A DNA stretch of 13,730 nucleotides from DATCVR01 sp036566745 (GTDB lineage Bacteria > Actinomycetota > Actinomycetes > Jiangellales > Jiangellaceae): positions 1 to 13,730 of the forward strand of contig DATCVR010000228.1 in the NCBI GenBank assembly GCA_036566745.1, written 5' to 3'. Both the position numbers and the translations under genes were made by a program. The notes below the pieces were generated by a model that made no database searches, was not told where the DNA came from, and saw only the letters and a program-made list of their open reading frames with translations. Position 1 is the stretch's first letter, and each line of letters opens with the position of its first letter. Positions 5,436 through 13,730 of the stretch are shown here, in pieces.

Positions 5436-6683
5436 TCAACGGGCAAGGTCGCGGAGGGGAACGCCGGGATCGGCGAGGCGGTCGGGGTCGGCGGCGCCGC
5501 CGGACAGGATCACGCCGCGGATGTCGTCCTGCACGTCCCACACGTTGACGTTCATGCCGGCCAGCACCCGGCCGTCCCGGAGCCAGAAGGCCAGGAACTC
5601 TCGGGTGTCCAGGTCGCCTCGCACCACGACGCGGTCGTAGCCGTCCGGGCCGATGTGCCCGGAGTACTCCATGCCGAGGTCGTACTGGTCGGTGAAGAAG
5701 AACGGCAGGACGTCGTAGGACACGTCGCGACCCATCATCGATCGGGCCGCCGCAGCGCCGCCGTCCATGGCGTTGGACCAATGCTCGACCCTGATGCGGG
5801 TGCCGAGCACGGGGTGCAGCCAGTACGCGATGTCGCCGGCCACGAAGACGTCCGGGTCGCTGGTGCGCAGTGAGGCGTCCGCGAGCACCCCGCGGTCGAC
5901 CTCGAGCCCGGCCTGCTCGGCCAGCTCGACGTTCGGGACGACACCGATGCCGACCACCACGATGTCCGCGTCGATCTCGGCATCGTCGTCGGTGACCACC
6001 GCACCCACCCGCCCGTCCGCTCCGCCGCGCAGCCGTGCCGCCTGGCGCCCGAACCGGAAGTCCACGCCGTGCTCGCGGTGGAGGTCGGCGAAGACCTGTC
6101 CCATCTCCGGACCGAGCGGCCCGGCCAGCGGCACCGACTCCGGCTCGACCACGACCACGTCGCAGCCGTGCTGACGTGCGGCGGAGGCGACCTCGAGGCC
6201 GATCCAGCCAGCACCCACCACCGCGACGCGCGCACCGGCGCGGAACGCCTCGAGCAGGGCCAGCGACTGCGGCAGCGTGCGGAGGTACGCCACACCGTCC
6301 AGGTCCGCGCCGGGCACCCGTAGCCGCCGCACCGACGACCCGGTGGCGAGCAGCAGCCGGTCGAACGGGACCGTCTCGCCGCCCTGCCCGGCTTCGGACT
6401 CGGCCAGCTCGACGCTCCGCCCGGCCAGGTCGACCGAGCGCACCCGGGTGGACAGCCGCAGCTCGACGTCGTGCTCGGCGTACCAGGCCTGGTCGTTCAT
6501 GATCGGCACACTGGGGTCGTCGTTGCCGAGCAGGACGCCCTTCGACAGCGGTGGACGCTCGTAGGGCGGCAGGGCCTCCTCGGTGATTACCACGACGCGG
6601 CCGTCGAACCCCTCGTCACGCAGCGTCTGGGTCGCCTTTCCGGCTGCCGCGCCGCCGCCCACGATCACGAACGTGCTGCCCAT
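5436..6683 (-). CDS. FAD-dependent NAD(P)H ferredoxin-reductase-type oxidoreductase
   Basis: This 415-residue flavoprotein belongs to the putidaredoxin/rubredoxin/biphenyl-dioxygenase ferredoxin reductase group. Visible in order are the FAD dinucleotide fold FVIVGGGAAAGKA (5-17), YERPPLSKG (41-49) for FAD contact, LLLATGS (110-116), the NAD(P)H fold VAVVGAGWIGLEVA (153-166), the second FAD motif DVFVAGDIA (278-286), and a C-terminal reductase domain (about 325-410, FFFTDQYDLGMEYSG). It is normally cytosolic and passes electrons from NAD(P)H to a small ferredoxin; no ferredoxin or oxygenase gene is nearby, so the partner is unknown. The frame is open to 6788, but the protein starts at ATG 6683 (MGSTFVIVGGG), with GGAAGGG about 10 bases upstream; GTG 6692 is possible. 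It is divergent from the second DUF485-symporter operon and shares its regulatory region. Confidence 0.9.
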   Translation of the reverse strand: MGSTFVIVGGGAAAGKATQTLRDEGFDGRVVVITEEALPPYERPPLSKGVLLGNDDPSVPIMNDQAWYAEHDVELRLSTRVRSVDLAGRSVELAESEAGQGGETVPFDRLLLATGSSVRRLRVPGADLDGVAYLRTLPQSLALLEAFRAGARVAVVGAGWIGLEVASAARQHGCDVVVVEPESVPLAGPLGPEMGQVFADLHREHGVDFRFGRQAARLRGGADGRVGAVVTDDDAEIDADIVVVGIGVVPNVELAEQAGLEVDRGVLADASLRTSDPDVFVAGDIAYWLHPVLGTRIRVEHWSNAMDGGAAAARSMMGRDVSYDVLPFFFTDQYDLGMEYSGHIGPDGYDRVVVRGDLDTREFLAFWLRDGRVLAGMNVNVWDVQDDIRGVILSGGAADPDRLADPGVPLRDLAR

Positions 6684-6739
6684 GACGATCACGCCCTTCC
6701 GTCGCTCCCATTCTCCGGCCGCCCGCCCCGCACCACATC

Positions 6740-6760
6740 GTGATCGTTGGAACGAATTGG
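6740..6760 (+). promoter_or_regulatory. Regulatory motif copy C (GTGATCGTYGG family)
   Basis: Begins GTGATCGTTGGAACGAATT and ends in GG. It shares 17 of 21 positions with copy A and the 13-base core (GTGATCGTTGGAA) with copy B. On the reverse strand at 6775-6795, GTGATCCTTG gives a degenerate partner facing it, with 56 bases between outer ends compared with 54 for the A/B pair. Confidence 0.45.
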
Positions 6761-6805
6761 CAGTCAGGCGCGACCACGCGGTTGGCAAGGATCACCCCGG
6801 CGACT

Positions 6806-6883
6806 ACCGCTCGTCGCGCCGGGCCGACCGCTCGTCGTGCGGCTTTCGTCCGCATGTCGACACCTTGCGCCCGCTCGGCGACC
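6806..6883 (+). promoter_or_regulatory. Helically phased array of four ACCGCTCGTCG-like boxes (candidate LytTR sites)
   Basis: ACCGCTCGTCGCGC (6806) and ACCGCTCGTCGTGC (6827) differ at one of 14 positions. TCCGCATGTCG (6849) matches 8 of 11 and CCCGCTCGGCG (6870) 9 of 11. The starts are 21, 22 and 21 bases apart, i.e. two helical turns each. LytTR regulators bind short direct repeats with this period; the E. coli BtsR/YehT site, as I recall it, is two ACC(A/G)CT-type repeats with a 13-base spacer, a close match. The last box lies about 42 bases before the -10 at 6923. Confidence 0.5.
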
Positions 6884-6922
6884 GTCACCGCGACGTCACT
6901 CCCCGGTCACGTCCGTCGCCTC

Positions 6923-6928
6923 TAGCGT
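6923..6928 (+). promoter_or_regulatory. Putative -10 box of the second DUF485-symporter operon
   Basis: TAGCGT fits TANNNT. No good -35 hexamer is visible 16-19 bases upstream, as expected for an activator-dependent promoter. It implies a leader of about 50 bases that includes AAGGAGG (6973-6979). Confidence 0.3.
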
Positions 6929-6986
6929 GACCGGCCAACCGGTGGCGTATGTGAGCCGGGCCACATCGCGACAAGGAGGTCGACTC

Positions 6987-7337
6987 GTGAGCAGCCTCGA
7001 CGACCCGCCCACGGAACGCACCGTTCCGTCCGCGGCCGAGTACGAGCGGATGCAGGCCAGCCCGGAGTTCATCGAACTGCGCCGCCGGTTCCGCGCCTTC
7101 GCCTTTCCGATGACCGCCGCGTTCCTCGCCTGGTACCTGCTCTACGTCCTGCTCTCCACGTACGCGGTGGACTTCATGTCGACCCGGCTGGTGGGCAACA
7201 TCAACGTCGGGCTCGTCATGGGCCTCGGCCAGTTCGCCTCGACGTTCCTGATCACCTGGCTGTACATCCGCCACGCCAACAGCAAGCTCGACCCGGTGGC
7301 CGACCAGATCCGCGACGAGCTCGAGGAGGCCTCGTGA
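6987..7337 (+). CDS. DUF485-family membrane protein, partner of symporter 2
   Basis: This 116-residue protein has two membrane helices and belongs to the DUF485/YjcH family. A soluble N-terminus (1-35) contains the family-type PEFIELRRRFRAFAFPMT; helix 1 is about 40-60, followed by the loop VDFMSTRLVGNINVGL, helix 2 about 73-95, and the tail WLYIRHANSKLDPVADQIRDELEEA. It is closer to the canonical family than the first copy at 2693, having no Arg-rich extension. GTG 6987 is chosen because AAGGAGG (6973-6979) lies 7 bases upstream; the longer frame from 6747 covers the regulatory region and is not credible. It overlaps the symporter start by 4 bp (GTGA), so the two are translationally coupled. 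Confidence 0.92.
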   Translation: MSSLDDPPTERTVPSAAEYERMQASPEFIELRRRFRAFAFPMTAAFLAWYLLYVLLSTYAVDFMSTRLVGNINVGLVMGLGQFASTFLITWLYIRHANSKLDPVADQIRDELEEAS

Positions 7338-8950
7338 CCGACATCGGCGAACCCCTCGTCAACCTGCTCATCTTCGGCATCTTCGTCGCGGCCACGCTGG
7401 TCATCGTCATCCGGGCCTCGCGCAACAACAAGACCGCCGCCGACTACTACGCCGGCGGGCGGGCCTTCACCGGCCAGCAGAACGGCATCGCGATCGCCGG
7501 CGACTACCTCTCGGCCGCGTCGTTCCTGGGCATCGCCGGAGCGATCGCCGTGTTCGGCTACGACGGCTTCCTCTACTCCATCGGCTTCCTCGTGGCCTGG
7601 CTCGTGGCGTTGCTGCTGGTCGCCGAGCTGTTGCGGAACACCGGCCGGTTCACCATGGCCGACGTCCTGTCGTTCCGGATGCGCCAGCGCCCGGTGCGGA
7701 CCGCGGCGGCCACCTCCACCCTCGCCGTCTCGTTCTTCTACCTGCTCGCGCAGATGGCCGGGGCCGGTGGTCTCGTGGCGCTGCTGCTGGGTGTCACCGA
7801 CCGGGCAGGCCAGTCGCTGGTCATCGGCGTGGTCGGCGCGCTGATGGTGTTCTACGTGCTGGTCGGCGGGATGAAGGGCACCACCTGGGTGCAGATCGTC
7901 AAGGCCGTCCTGCTGATCACCGGCGCCGCGATCATGACCGTCTGGGTGCTGTCGAAGTACGGGTTCAACCTCTCCTCGCTGCTGGGCGCGGCCGTGGACA
8001 GCGCGGGCGAGGCGGGCGCACACCTGCTCGACCCGATGAACCAGTACGGGAAGTCCGACACCTCCAAGCTCGACTTCATCTCGCTGGCGCTCGCGCTGGT
8101 GCTCGGCACCGCCGGTCTGCCCCACGTCCTGATGCGCTTCTACACGGTCCCGACGGCGAAGGAGGCCCGCAAGAGCGTCACCTGGGCCATCGTCCTGATC
8201 GGGCTGTTCTACCTGTTCACGCTGGTGCTCGGGTACGGCGCCGGTGCGCTGGTCGGGCCGGACACGATCAAGGCCGCACCAGGTGGGGCGAACTCGGCGG
8301 CACCACTGCTCGCGTTCGAGCTGGGCGGCACGCTCCTGCTGGGCATCATCGCGGCGGTGGCGTTCGCGACGATCCTGGCGGTGGTCGCGGGCCTGACCAT
8401 CACGGCGTCGGCGTCCTTCGCCCACGACGTGTACGCCAACGTGATCAAGAAGGGTGAGGTGGCCCCGAACGACGAGGTGCGGGTCGCCCGGATCACTGCC
8501 GTGGTCATCGGTGCGGTGGCCATCGTGGGCGGCATCTTCGCCAACGGCCAGAACATCGCGTTCCTGGTGGCGCTGGCCTTCGCGGTGGCCGCGAGCGCGA
8601 ACCTCCCGGTCATCCTCTACTCGCTGTTCTGGAAGAGGTTCAACACCCGCGGCGCGGTGTGGAGCATCTACGGCGGCCTCGTCACGGCGGTCACCCTGAT
8701 CGTCTTCTCGCCCGTGGTGTCCGGCAAGCCCGAGGACCCGGTCACCGGGCGCAGCCCCTCGATGCTGCAGAGCGTCGACTTCCACTGGTTCCCGCTGGAC
8801 AACCCGGGTCTGGTCTCCATCCCGGCCGGCTTCTTCTTCGGCTGGCTCGGCACCCGGCTGTCGAAGGAGTTCAACGCCGCCAAGTACGCCGAGATGGAGG
8901 TGCGATCGCTCACCGGCGCCGGAGCCGAGAAGGCGACGTCAGTCCACTGA
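7334..8950 (+). CDS. actP: Cation/acetate symporter, ActP/MctC-like
   Basis: This 538-residue sodium:solute symporter has multiple membrane helices and a length close to E. coli ActP (about 549). Family stretches are GDYLSAASFLGIAGAI, VFYVLVGGMKGTTWVQIVKA, LGTAGLPHVLMRFYTVP, AGLTITASASFAHDVYAN and LVALAFAVAASANLPVILYSLFWKRF. ActP imports acetate (and related short acids) with a cation; the Corynebacterium relative MctC also takes pyruvate and propionate. The start GTG 7334 overlaps the DUF485 stop. The loop after the sixth or so helix is about 40 residues, without the insert seen in symporter 1. The gene ends 10 bases before a long hairpin terminator, and acs follows as an apparently separate transcript. 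The gene name is by similarity, and the substrate is not proven. Confidence 0.93.
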   Translation: MTDIGEPLVNLLIFGIFVAATLVIVIRASRNNKTAADYYAGGRAFTGQQNGIAIAGDYLSAASFLGIAGAIAVFGYDGFLYSIGFLVAWLVALLLVAELLRNTGRFTMADVLSFRMRQRPVRTAAATSTLAVSFFYLLAQMAGAGGLVALLLGVTDRAGQSLVIGVVGALMVFYVLVGGMKGTTWVQIVKAVLLITGAAIMTVWVLSKYGFNLSSLLGAAVDSAGEAGAHLLDPMNQYGKSDTSKLDFISLALALVLGTAGLPHVLMRFYTVPTAKEARKSVTWAIVLIGLFYLFTLVLGYGAGALVGPDTIKAAPGGANSAAPLLAFELGGTLLLGIIAAVAFATILAVVAGLTITASASFAHDVYANVIKKGEVAPNDEVRVARITAVVIGAVAIVGGIFANGQNIAFLVALAFAVAASANLPVILYSLFWKRFNTRGAVWSIYGGLVTAVTLIVFSPVVSGKPEDPVTGRSPSMLQSVDFHWFPLDNPGLVSIPAGFFFGWLGTRLSKEFNAAKYAEMEVRSLTGAGAEKATSVH

Positions 8951-8960
8951 CCCTGCCGGC

Positions 8961-9016
8961 TTCCGGGTCACCCGGTCGTCGTCGTTCCGGGGACGCGACG
9001 ACCGGGTGGCCCGGAA
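8961..9016 (+). terminator. Strong hairpin terminator between symporter 2 and acs
   Basis: The arms at 8961-8981 and 8996-9016 pair over 21 positions with a single G-U wobble (T8968 with G9009), around a 14-base loop. The outermost pairs are A-T. The hairpin starts 10 bases after the symporter stop. No U-tract follows, as in many actinobacterial intrinsic terminators. It is close to symmetrical, so it could act in both directions. Confidence 0.75.
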
Positions 9017-9117
9017 CCGCATGCCGGACCCGCCTTGCCCCGGCGAATCGCCTGGTGGTGAGGTAGAGCCCAGTGCGGGCCATCGAGTCATCGATCAGAC
9101 ACGAGGAGCAGAACACC

Positions 9118-11079
<1,962 letters not shown>

Positions 11080-11122
11080 ACGCGCCCGCCACCCCCACCC
11101 CCTGCGTGATCGTCAGCGGGCC

Positions 11123-11137
11123 GGCGGTCCGTCCGCC
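11123..11137 (+). terminator. Possible weak terminator hairpin after acs
   Basis: GGCGG-TCCGT-CCGCC is a perfect 5-bp stem 43 bases after the acs stop. It is short and without a U-tract. It is preceded at 11106 by GTGATCGTCAG, a partial match to the GTGATCGTYGG motif. Confidence 0.2.
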
Positions 11138-11181
11138 TCGACCCACTCGACGACCACGGGGGTGGCCGGGCGTCGTTCACC

Positions 11182-11187
11182 TAAACT
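11182..11187 (+). promoter_or_regulatory. Possible -10 box for nhaA
   Basis: TAAACT fits TANNNT in the 177-bp gap between acs and nhaA, which would give a leader of about 60 bases. There is no convincing -35 hexamer. The nhaA ribosome-binding site is GAAGGTGG at 11242-11249. Confidence 0.25.
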
Positions 11188-11256
11188 GACCTGGGGTGTG
11201 CCGGGAAGTCTGGTCGGCGACAGGACTCCCTCTGCCCAGGTGAAGGTGGTACGCCC

Positions 11257-12552
11257 GTGATTCGCCGCAGCGCCCGCCGACTCTTCGACCGCTCGTCCTG
11301 GCCGGAGGCCCAGTACGTCGCCGAGGCGCTGCGCAACGAGACCACCGGCGGGTTCCTCATGCTGCTCGCCGCGGCGGCGGCCCTGCTGTGGATCAACCTC
11401 TCGCCGGGCTCCTACGACGCCGTCAGCTCGGCCACCTTCGGCCCCGCAGGGCTCCACCTCGACCTGTCGGTGAGTGCCTGGGCCGCCGACGGACTGCTGG
11501 CGGTGTTCTTCTTCGTCGCGGGGCTCGAGCTCAAGCGCGAGATCGTGGTCGGCAGTCTGAGCAAACCCGCCGAAGCCGTGCTGCCGATGATCGCCGCCGT
11601 GTGCGGGATGGCCGCTCCCATCCTTGTGTACCTCGTGGTCAACGCCTCCGACCAGGGCGATCTCCGGGGATGGGCGGTTCCCACTGCCACCGACATCGCG
11701 TTCGCGCTGGCGGTCCTCGCGGTGATCGGGACGCGGCTGCCGTCGGCGCTACGTGCCTTCCTGCTGACCCTCGCCGTGGTCGACGATCTCCTCGCGATCG
11801 TGATCATCGCCGTGTTCTTCACCTCCGACCTCGAGCTCTGGGCGCTGGTAGGTGCGCTGGCGATCCTGGTCGCGTACTTCGTCCTCCAGCGTCGCCGGGT
11901 CCGCGCGTGGTGGATCTACCTGCCGATGGCGCTGGTCGCGTGGGTGCTCATGCACGAGAGCGGTGTCCACGCGACCGTCGTGGGCGTCGCGTTCGGGCTG
12001 CTGACGCGGGCGCACCACGAGCCCGGTGAGGACACCGCACCCGCCGAGCGCATCGAGCACCGCGTCCGGCCGTTCTCGGCGGCCATCTGCGTGCCGGTGT
12101 TCGCACTGTTCGCGGCCGGCGTGGAGATCTCGGGCGAGTCGTTGCGCGAGGTGTTCTCCGAGCCGGTGGCACTCGGCGTGGTGCTCGGCCTGATCGTCGG
12201 CAAGGCGGTCGGCATCTTCGGCGGCACCTACCTCACCGCTCGCTTCACCCGGGCCCAGCTCAGCGACGATCTGTCCTGGCACGACGTCGCCGGGCTGGCG
12301 GTGCTGGCCGGGATCGGCTTCACCGTGTCGCTGCTCATCGGGGAGCTGGCGTTCCGTGGCGATCACGAGGTGGCCGAGCTGGTGAAGACGGCGGTGCTCG
12401 TCGGGTCGATCGTCGCCGCGCTGCTGGCGACGATCGTCCTCGGCCGGCGAAACGCCATCTACCGCCGGATTTCCGAGGAAGAACGGCGAGATACCGACCA
12501 CGACGGCGTCCCCGACGTCTACCAGCGCGACGAACGCGAGTCACCGGCGTGA
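11257..12552 (+). CDS. nhaA: Na+/H+ antiporter NhaA
   Basis: This 431-residue inner-membrane antiporter expels Na+ in exchange for H+. The NhaA signatures are intact: FFFVAGLELKRE (84-95), ATDIAFALAVLA with Asp146 (E. coli D133), AVVDDLLAIVII with Asp176-Asp177 (the ion-binding pair, E. coli D163-D164), and GKAVGIFGG with Lys316 (E. coli K300). It is about 40 residues longer than E. coli NhaA (388), with extra residues at both ends. The C-terminal tail carries DTDHDGVPD (412-420), a DxDxDGxxD loop like those binding Ca2+ in EF-hand or thrombospondin-3 repeats. GTG 11257 is supported by GAAGGTGG 7 bases upstream. It is placed after acs and the sodium-coupled symporters, so it could recycle the sodium they import, which is inference. 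Confidence 0.96.
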   Translation: MIRRSARRLFDRSSWPEAQYVAEALRNETTGGFLMLLAAAAALLWINLSPGSYDAVSSATFGPAGLHLDLSVSAWAADGLLAVFFFVAGLELKREIVVGSLSKPAEAVLPMIAAVCGMAAPILVYLVVNASDQGDLRGWAVPTATDIAFALAVLAVIGTRLPSALRAFLLTLAVVDDLLAIVIIAVFFTSDLELWALVGALAILVAYFVLQRRRVRAWWIYLPMALVAWVLMHESGVHATVVGVAFGLLTRAHHEPGEDTAPAERIEHRVRPFSAAICVPVFALFAAGVEISGESLREVFSEPVALGVVLGLIVGKAVGIFGGTYLTARFTRAQLSDDLSWHDVAGLAVLAGIGFTVSLLIGELAFRGDHEVAELVKTAVLVGSIVAALLATIVLGRRNAIYRRISEEERRDTDHDGVPDVYQRDERESPA

Positions 12553-12581
12553 ACTGCCCCGACCCCGCGACGCCCGTGCTC

Positions 12582-12655
12582 TAGAGTCGGCAACAGGTCG
12601 CGGCCGGCGAAGCACCCTGGGGCCGCGGACGGTTCGCACGACGAGGGGAGAGCGG
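12582..12655 (+). promoter_or_regulatory. Possible promoter and leader of the holin-like / hydrolase operon
   Basis: TAGAGT (12582-12587) could be a -10 box. In the leader, CGCGGCC (12599-12605) pairs with GGCCGCG (12621-12627) around a 15-base loop. GAGGGGAG (12643-12650) is a strong ribosome-binding site 5 bases before ATG 12656. The hairpin could alternatively terminate nhaA. Confidence 0.3.
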
Positions 12656-13063
12656 ATGGCCACCCGGCCGACCACGGACGCTCCGGACGCCTCCATCGGC
12701 CAGTTGGTCGCGTCCATCAAGGACGATCTCACCGGCCTGGTCCGCGGCGAGGTCGAGCTCGCCAAGGCCGAGCTCCGGGAAGAAGCCAAGGCCGCCGGGC
12801 TGGGCGGTGCGATGATCGCCGTCGCGGGCCTGCTGGTCCTGCTCGCGCTGGTGTTGTTGTCGATCGCGCTGGTCTACGGCGTCGACGCGTTGGGACTCAC
12901 CCGCGGCTGGTCCTTCGTGGTGGTGGGAGTGGCCTATCTCCTGCTGGCCGGCCTGCTCGGGCTGGTGGCCCGAAGCCTTTTCGGCCGGGTCACGGGTCCG
13001 CAGCGTGCGCGCGAGAGCGCTCGTCGCACGGCGGCCGCCCTGCGTCCCAGCTCGCGATCGTGA
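12656..13063 (+). CDS. Phage-holin-family (DUF1469 / holin superfamily III-like) membrane protein
   Basis: This 135-residue membrane protein resembles the actinobacterial phage-holin-family (Phage_holin_3_6, DUF1469) proteins. An amphipathic, charged N-terminal helix ASIGQLVASIKDDLTGLVRGEVELAKAELREEAKAAG (shown by its ends; about 13-49) is followed by two hydrophobic helices (about 51-75 and 84-108) separated by a short GVDALGLTRG loop, then a basic tail. Despite the name, most chromosomal members are not phage holins and their role is unknown. Its mycobacterial counterpart by position would be Rv3669, next to ephE. The stop overlaps the hydrolase start by 4 bp (GTGA), so they form one operon. 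ATG 12656 is supported by GAGGGGAG. Confidence 0.85.
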   Translation: MATRPTTDAPDASIGQLVASIKDDLTGLVRGEVELAKAELREEAKAAGLGGAMIAVAGLLVLLALVLLSIALVYGVDALGLTRGWSFVVVGVAYLLLAGLLGLVARSLFGRVTGPQRARESARRTAAALRPSSRS

Positions 13064-13730
13064 GCGTCTCCGACCAGACCCGAGGCACCGTCGAAGTGCC
13101 CGGGCCCTGGACCCATCGCCGAATCTCGGCCAACGGCGCCCAGTTCCACCTCGCCGAGATGGGGCGCGGTCCGCTCGTCGTCCTGCTCCACGGCTTTCCC
13201 GAGTTCTGGTGGGCCTGGCGCCACCAGCTGCCCGCCCTGGCCGCCGCCGGCTGGCGCGCGGTGGCCATGGACCTGCGCGGGTACGGCGGCAGCGACAAGA
13301 CTCCCCGCGGGTACGACCCGGCCACGTTCGCGGCCGACATCACCGCGGTGATCCGGTCGGTGGGCGAGCGCGAGGCGGTTCTGGTCGGGCACGGCTGGGG
13401 CGCCTTCGGGGCGTGGACCGCCGCCGCCATGCGGCCCGCGCACGTCCGCGCCATCGCCACCCTCTCGATGCCCCATCCGCTGGTGCTGCGCCGCCATCTC
13501 CAGCGCGGCGGGGTACGCCACAGCGGGTCGCTGCTCGGGGTGCAGACGCCGTTCATCCCCGAGCGCAGGCTGGTGGCCAACGACGCCGCCTACGTCGAGA
13601 CCCTGCTGCGGCGCTGGTCCGGCCCCGATGCGGCCTTCCCCGACGACGAGGCCGCCGAGCGGTACCGCGCGGCCATGCGGCTCTGGCCGGCGCCCCACTG
13701 TGCGCTGGAGTACCAGCGCTGGGTGGTGCG
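13060..13730 (+). CDS. Epoxide-hydrolase-like alpha/beta hydrolase lacking the usual nucleophile (partial, 3' end outside window)
   Basis: The first 223 codons are present; the reading frame leaves the window open. The fold is clear: the oxyanion-hole motif LLHGFPEFWWAWRHQLPAL (42-60) and DLRGYGGSDKTPRGYD (71-86) are typical of epoxide hydrolases. At the nucleophile elbow the family has G-H-D-W-G (or G-x-S-x-G), but here codons 110-114 read G-H-G-W-G, with GGC at position 112. The classical Asp or Ser nucleophile is therefore absent, so hydrolysis by the usual covalent mechanism is unlikely. It could be a binding or scaffold protein, or a family that has changed chemistry. By position it corresponds to mycobacterial EphE (Rv3670), which precedes marP. 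The start GTG 13060 overlaps the upstream stop. The catalytic His and later acid lie beyond the window. Confidence 0.9.
   Translation, partial: MSVSDQTRGTVEVPGPWTHRRISANGAQFHLAEMGRGPLVVLLHGFPEFWWAWRHQLPALAAAGWRAVAMDLRGYGGSDKTPRGYDPATFAADITAVIRSVGEREAVLVGHGWGAFGAWTAAAMRPAHVRAIATLSMPHPLVLRRHLQRGGVRHSGSLLGVQTPFIPERRLVANDAAYVETLLRRWSGPDAAFPDDEAAERYRAAMRLWPAPHCALEYQRWVV

Larger units (their letters stand above)
6684..6986. promoter_or_regulatory. 303-bp divergent intergenic region with several regulatory elements
   Basis: No credible gene is present. In order it holds: the reductase ribosome-binding site on the minus strand (near 6694-6702); motif copy C (6740-6760) and a degenerate inverted partner (6775-6795); four phased boxes (6806-6880); a small inverted repeat TGCGG/CCGCA (6838-6854) lying across two boxes; a TAGCGT -10-like hexamer (6923-6928); the palindrome ACCGG-CCAA-CCGGT (6930-6943) at the predicted transcription start; and a strong AAGGAGG ribosome-binding site (6973-6979) for the DUF485 gene. 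The density of structured elements argues for multi-input control. Confidence 0.6.

Noticed and set aside
6684..6692. GTGATCGTC at the reductase start as a further copy of the GTGATCGTYGG motif
   Set aside because: It lies at the translation start, the match ends after nine bases, and the rest is coding sequence.
7142..8785. 547-codon antisense open frame opposite symporter 2
   Set aside because: Highly charged His/Arg/Asp/Gln-rich translation lacking any domain; it mirrors the GC-biased codons of the symporter. The same applies to the antisense frames over acs (9088-10872) and over symporter 1.
11106..11190. Minus-strand reading SLGERRPATPVVVEWVEADG in the acs-nhaA gap, a possible relic of the Rv3668c-position gene
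   Set aside because: Only about 24 residues are protein-like and no start codon with a ribosome-binding site was found; not enough to call.
12656..13063. Prophage remnant, suggested by the holin-type gene
   Set aside because: No other phage gene is nearby; this family is mostly chromosomal in actinobacteria and sits in an operon with a hydrolase.

Overview
The window is very GC-rich, with GC-biased third positions, many GTG starts, 4-bp start/stop overlaps and TANNNT -10 boxes set directly before start codons. Together with gene content this points to a high-GC actinobacterium. The order acs ... phage-holin-like membrane protein - alpha/beta hydrolase resembles the mycobacterial acs (Rv3667) - Rv3669 - ephE (Rv3670) - marP (Rv3671c) neighbourhood, recalled and not searched. 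A Pseudonocardiales-like host is a guess.

Layout. Left edge: the 5' end of a minus-strand gene, possibly a fatty-acid desaturase (1-104), then a small stand-alone glycogen-binding (CBM48-like) protein (324-599). Next is a signalling and transport block on the plus strand: a LytS-type sensor histidine kinase (690-1877), a LytTR response regulator (1962-2696), a DUF485 membrane protein (2693-3055) and a sodium/solute symporter of the acetate type with an extra soluble segment (3052-4809). The last three genes overlap by 4 bp each. An AT-richer secreted protein gene with an apparent one-base frameshift (4919-5418) converges on a minus-strand FAD/NAD ferredoxin-reductase-type gene (5436-6683). 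A 303-bp regulatory region follows, then a second DUF485 + symporter pair (6987-8950, ActP-like), ended by a 21-bp-stem hairpin. Then come acetyl-CoA synthetase acs (9118-11079), the Na+/H+ antiporter nhaA (11257-12552), a phage-holin-family/DUF1469-type membrane protein (12656-13063) and the 5' two thirds of an epoxide-hydrolase-like alpha/beta hydrolase that has Gly where the catalytic nucleophile should be (13060 to window end).

How the genes may work together. The core looks like a monocarboxylate (acetate/pyruvate) uptake and activation locus: a two-component system of the class that senses extracellular pyruvate or similar acids in E. coli (BtsSR/YpdAB), two paralogous DUF485-symporter modules, and Acs to trap acetate as acetyl-CoA. 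NhaA could export the sodium brought in by the symporters. The substrate and the wiring are inference.

The most interesting content is regulatory. An 11-bp perfect inverted repeat spans the kinase promoter and start codon. Putative leaderless promoters precede kinase and regulator. A 21-bp motif (core GTGATCGTYGG) occurs twice, in inverted orientation, before the regulator gene and again before the second transporter operon. A helically phased array of four ACCGCTCGTCG-like boxes (period 21-22 bp) lies upstream of that second operon, and its repeat geometry matches LytTR-family binding sites. This suggests that the TCS next to symporter 1 controls the distant symporter 2 operon as well as itself.
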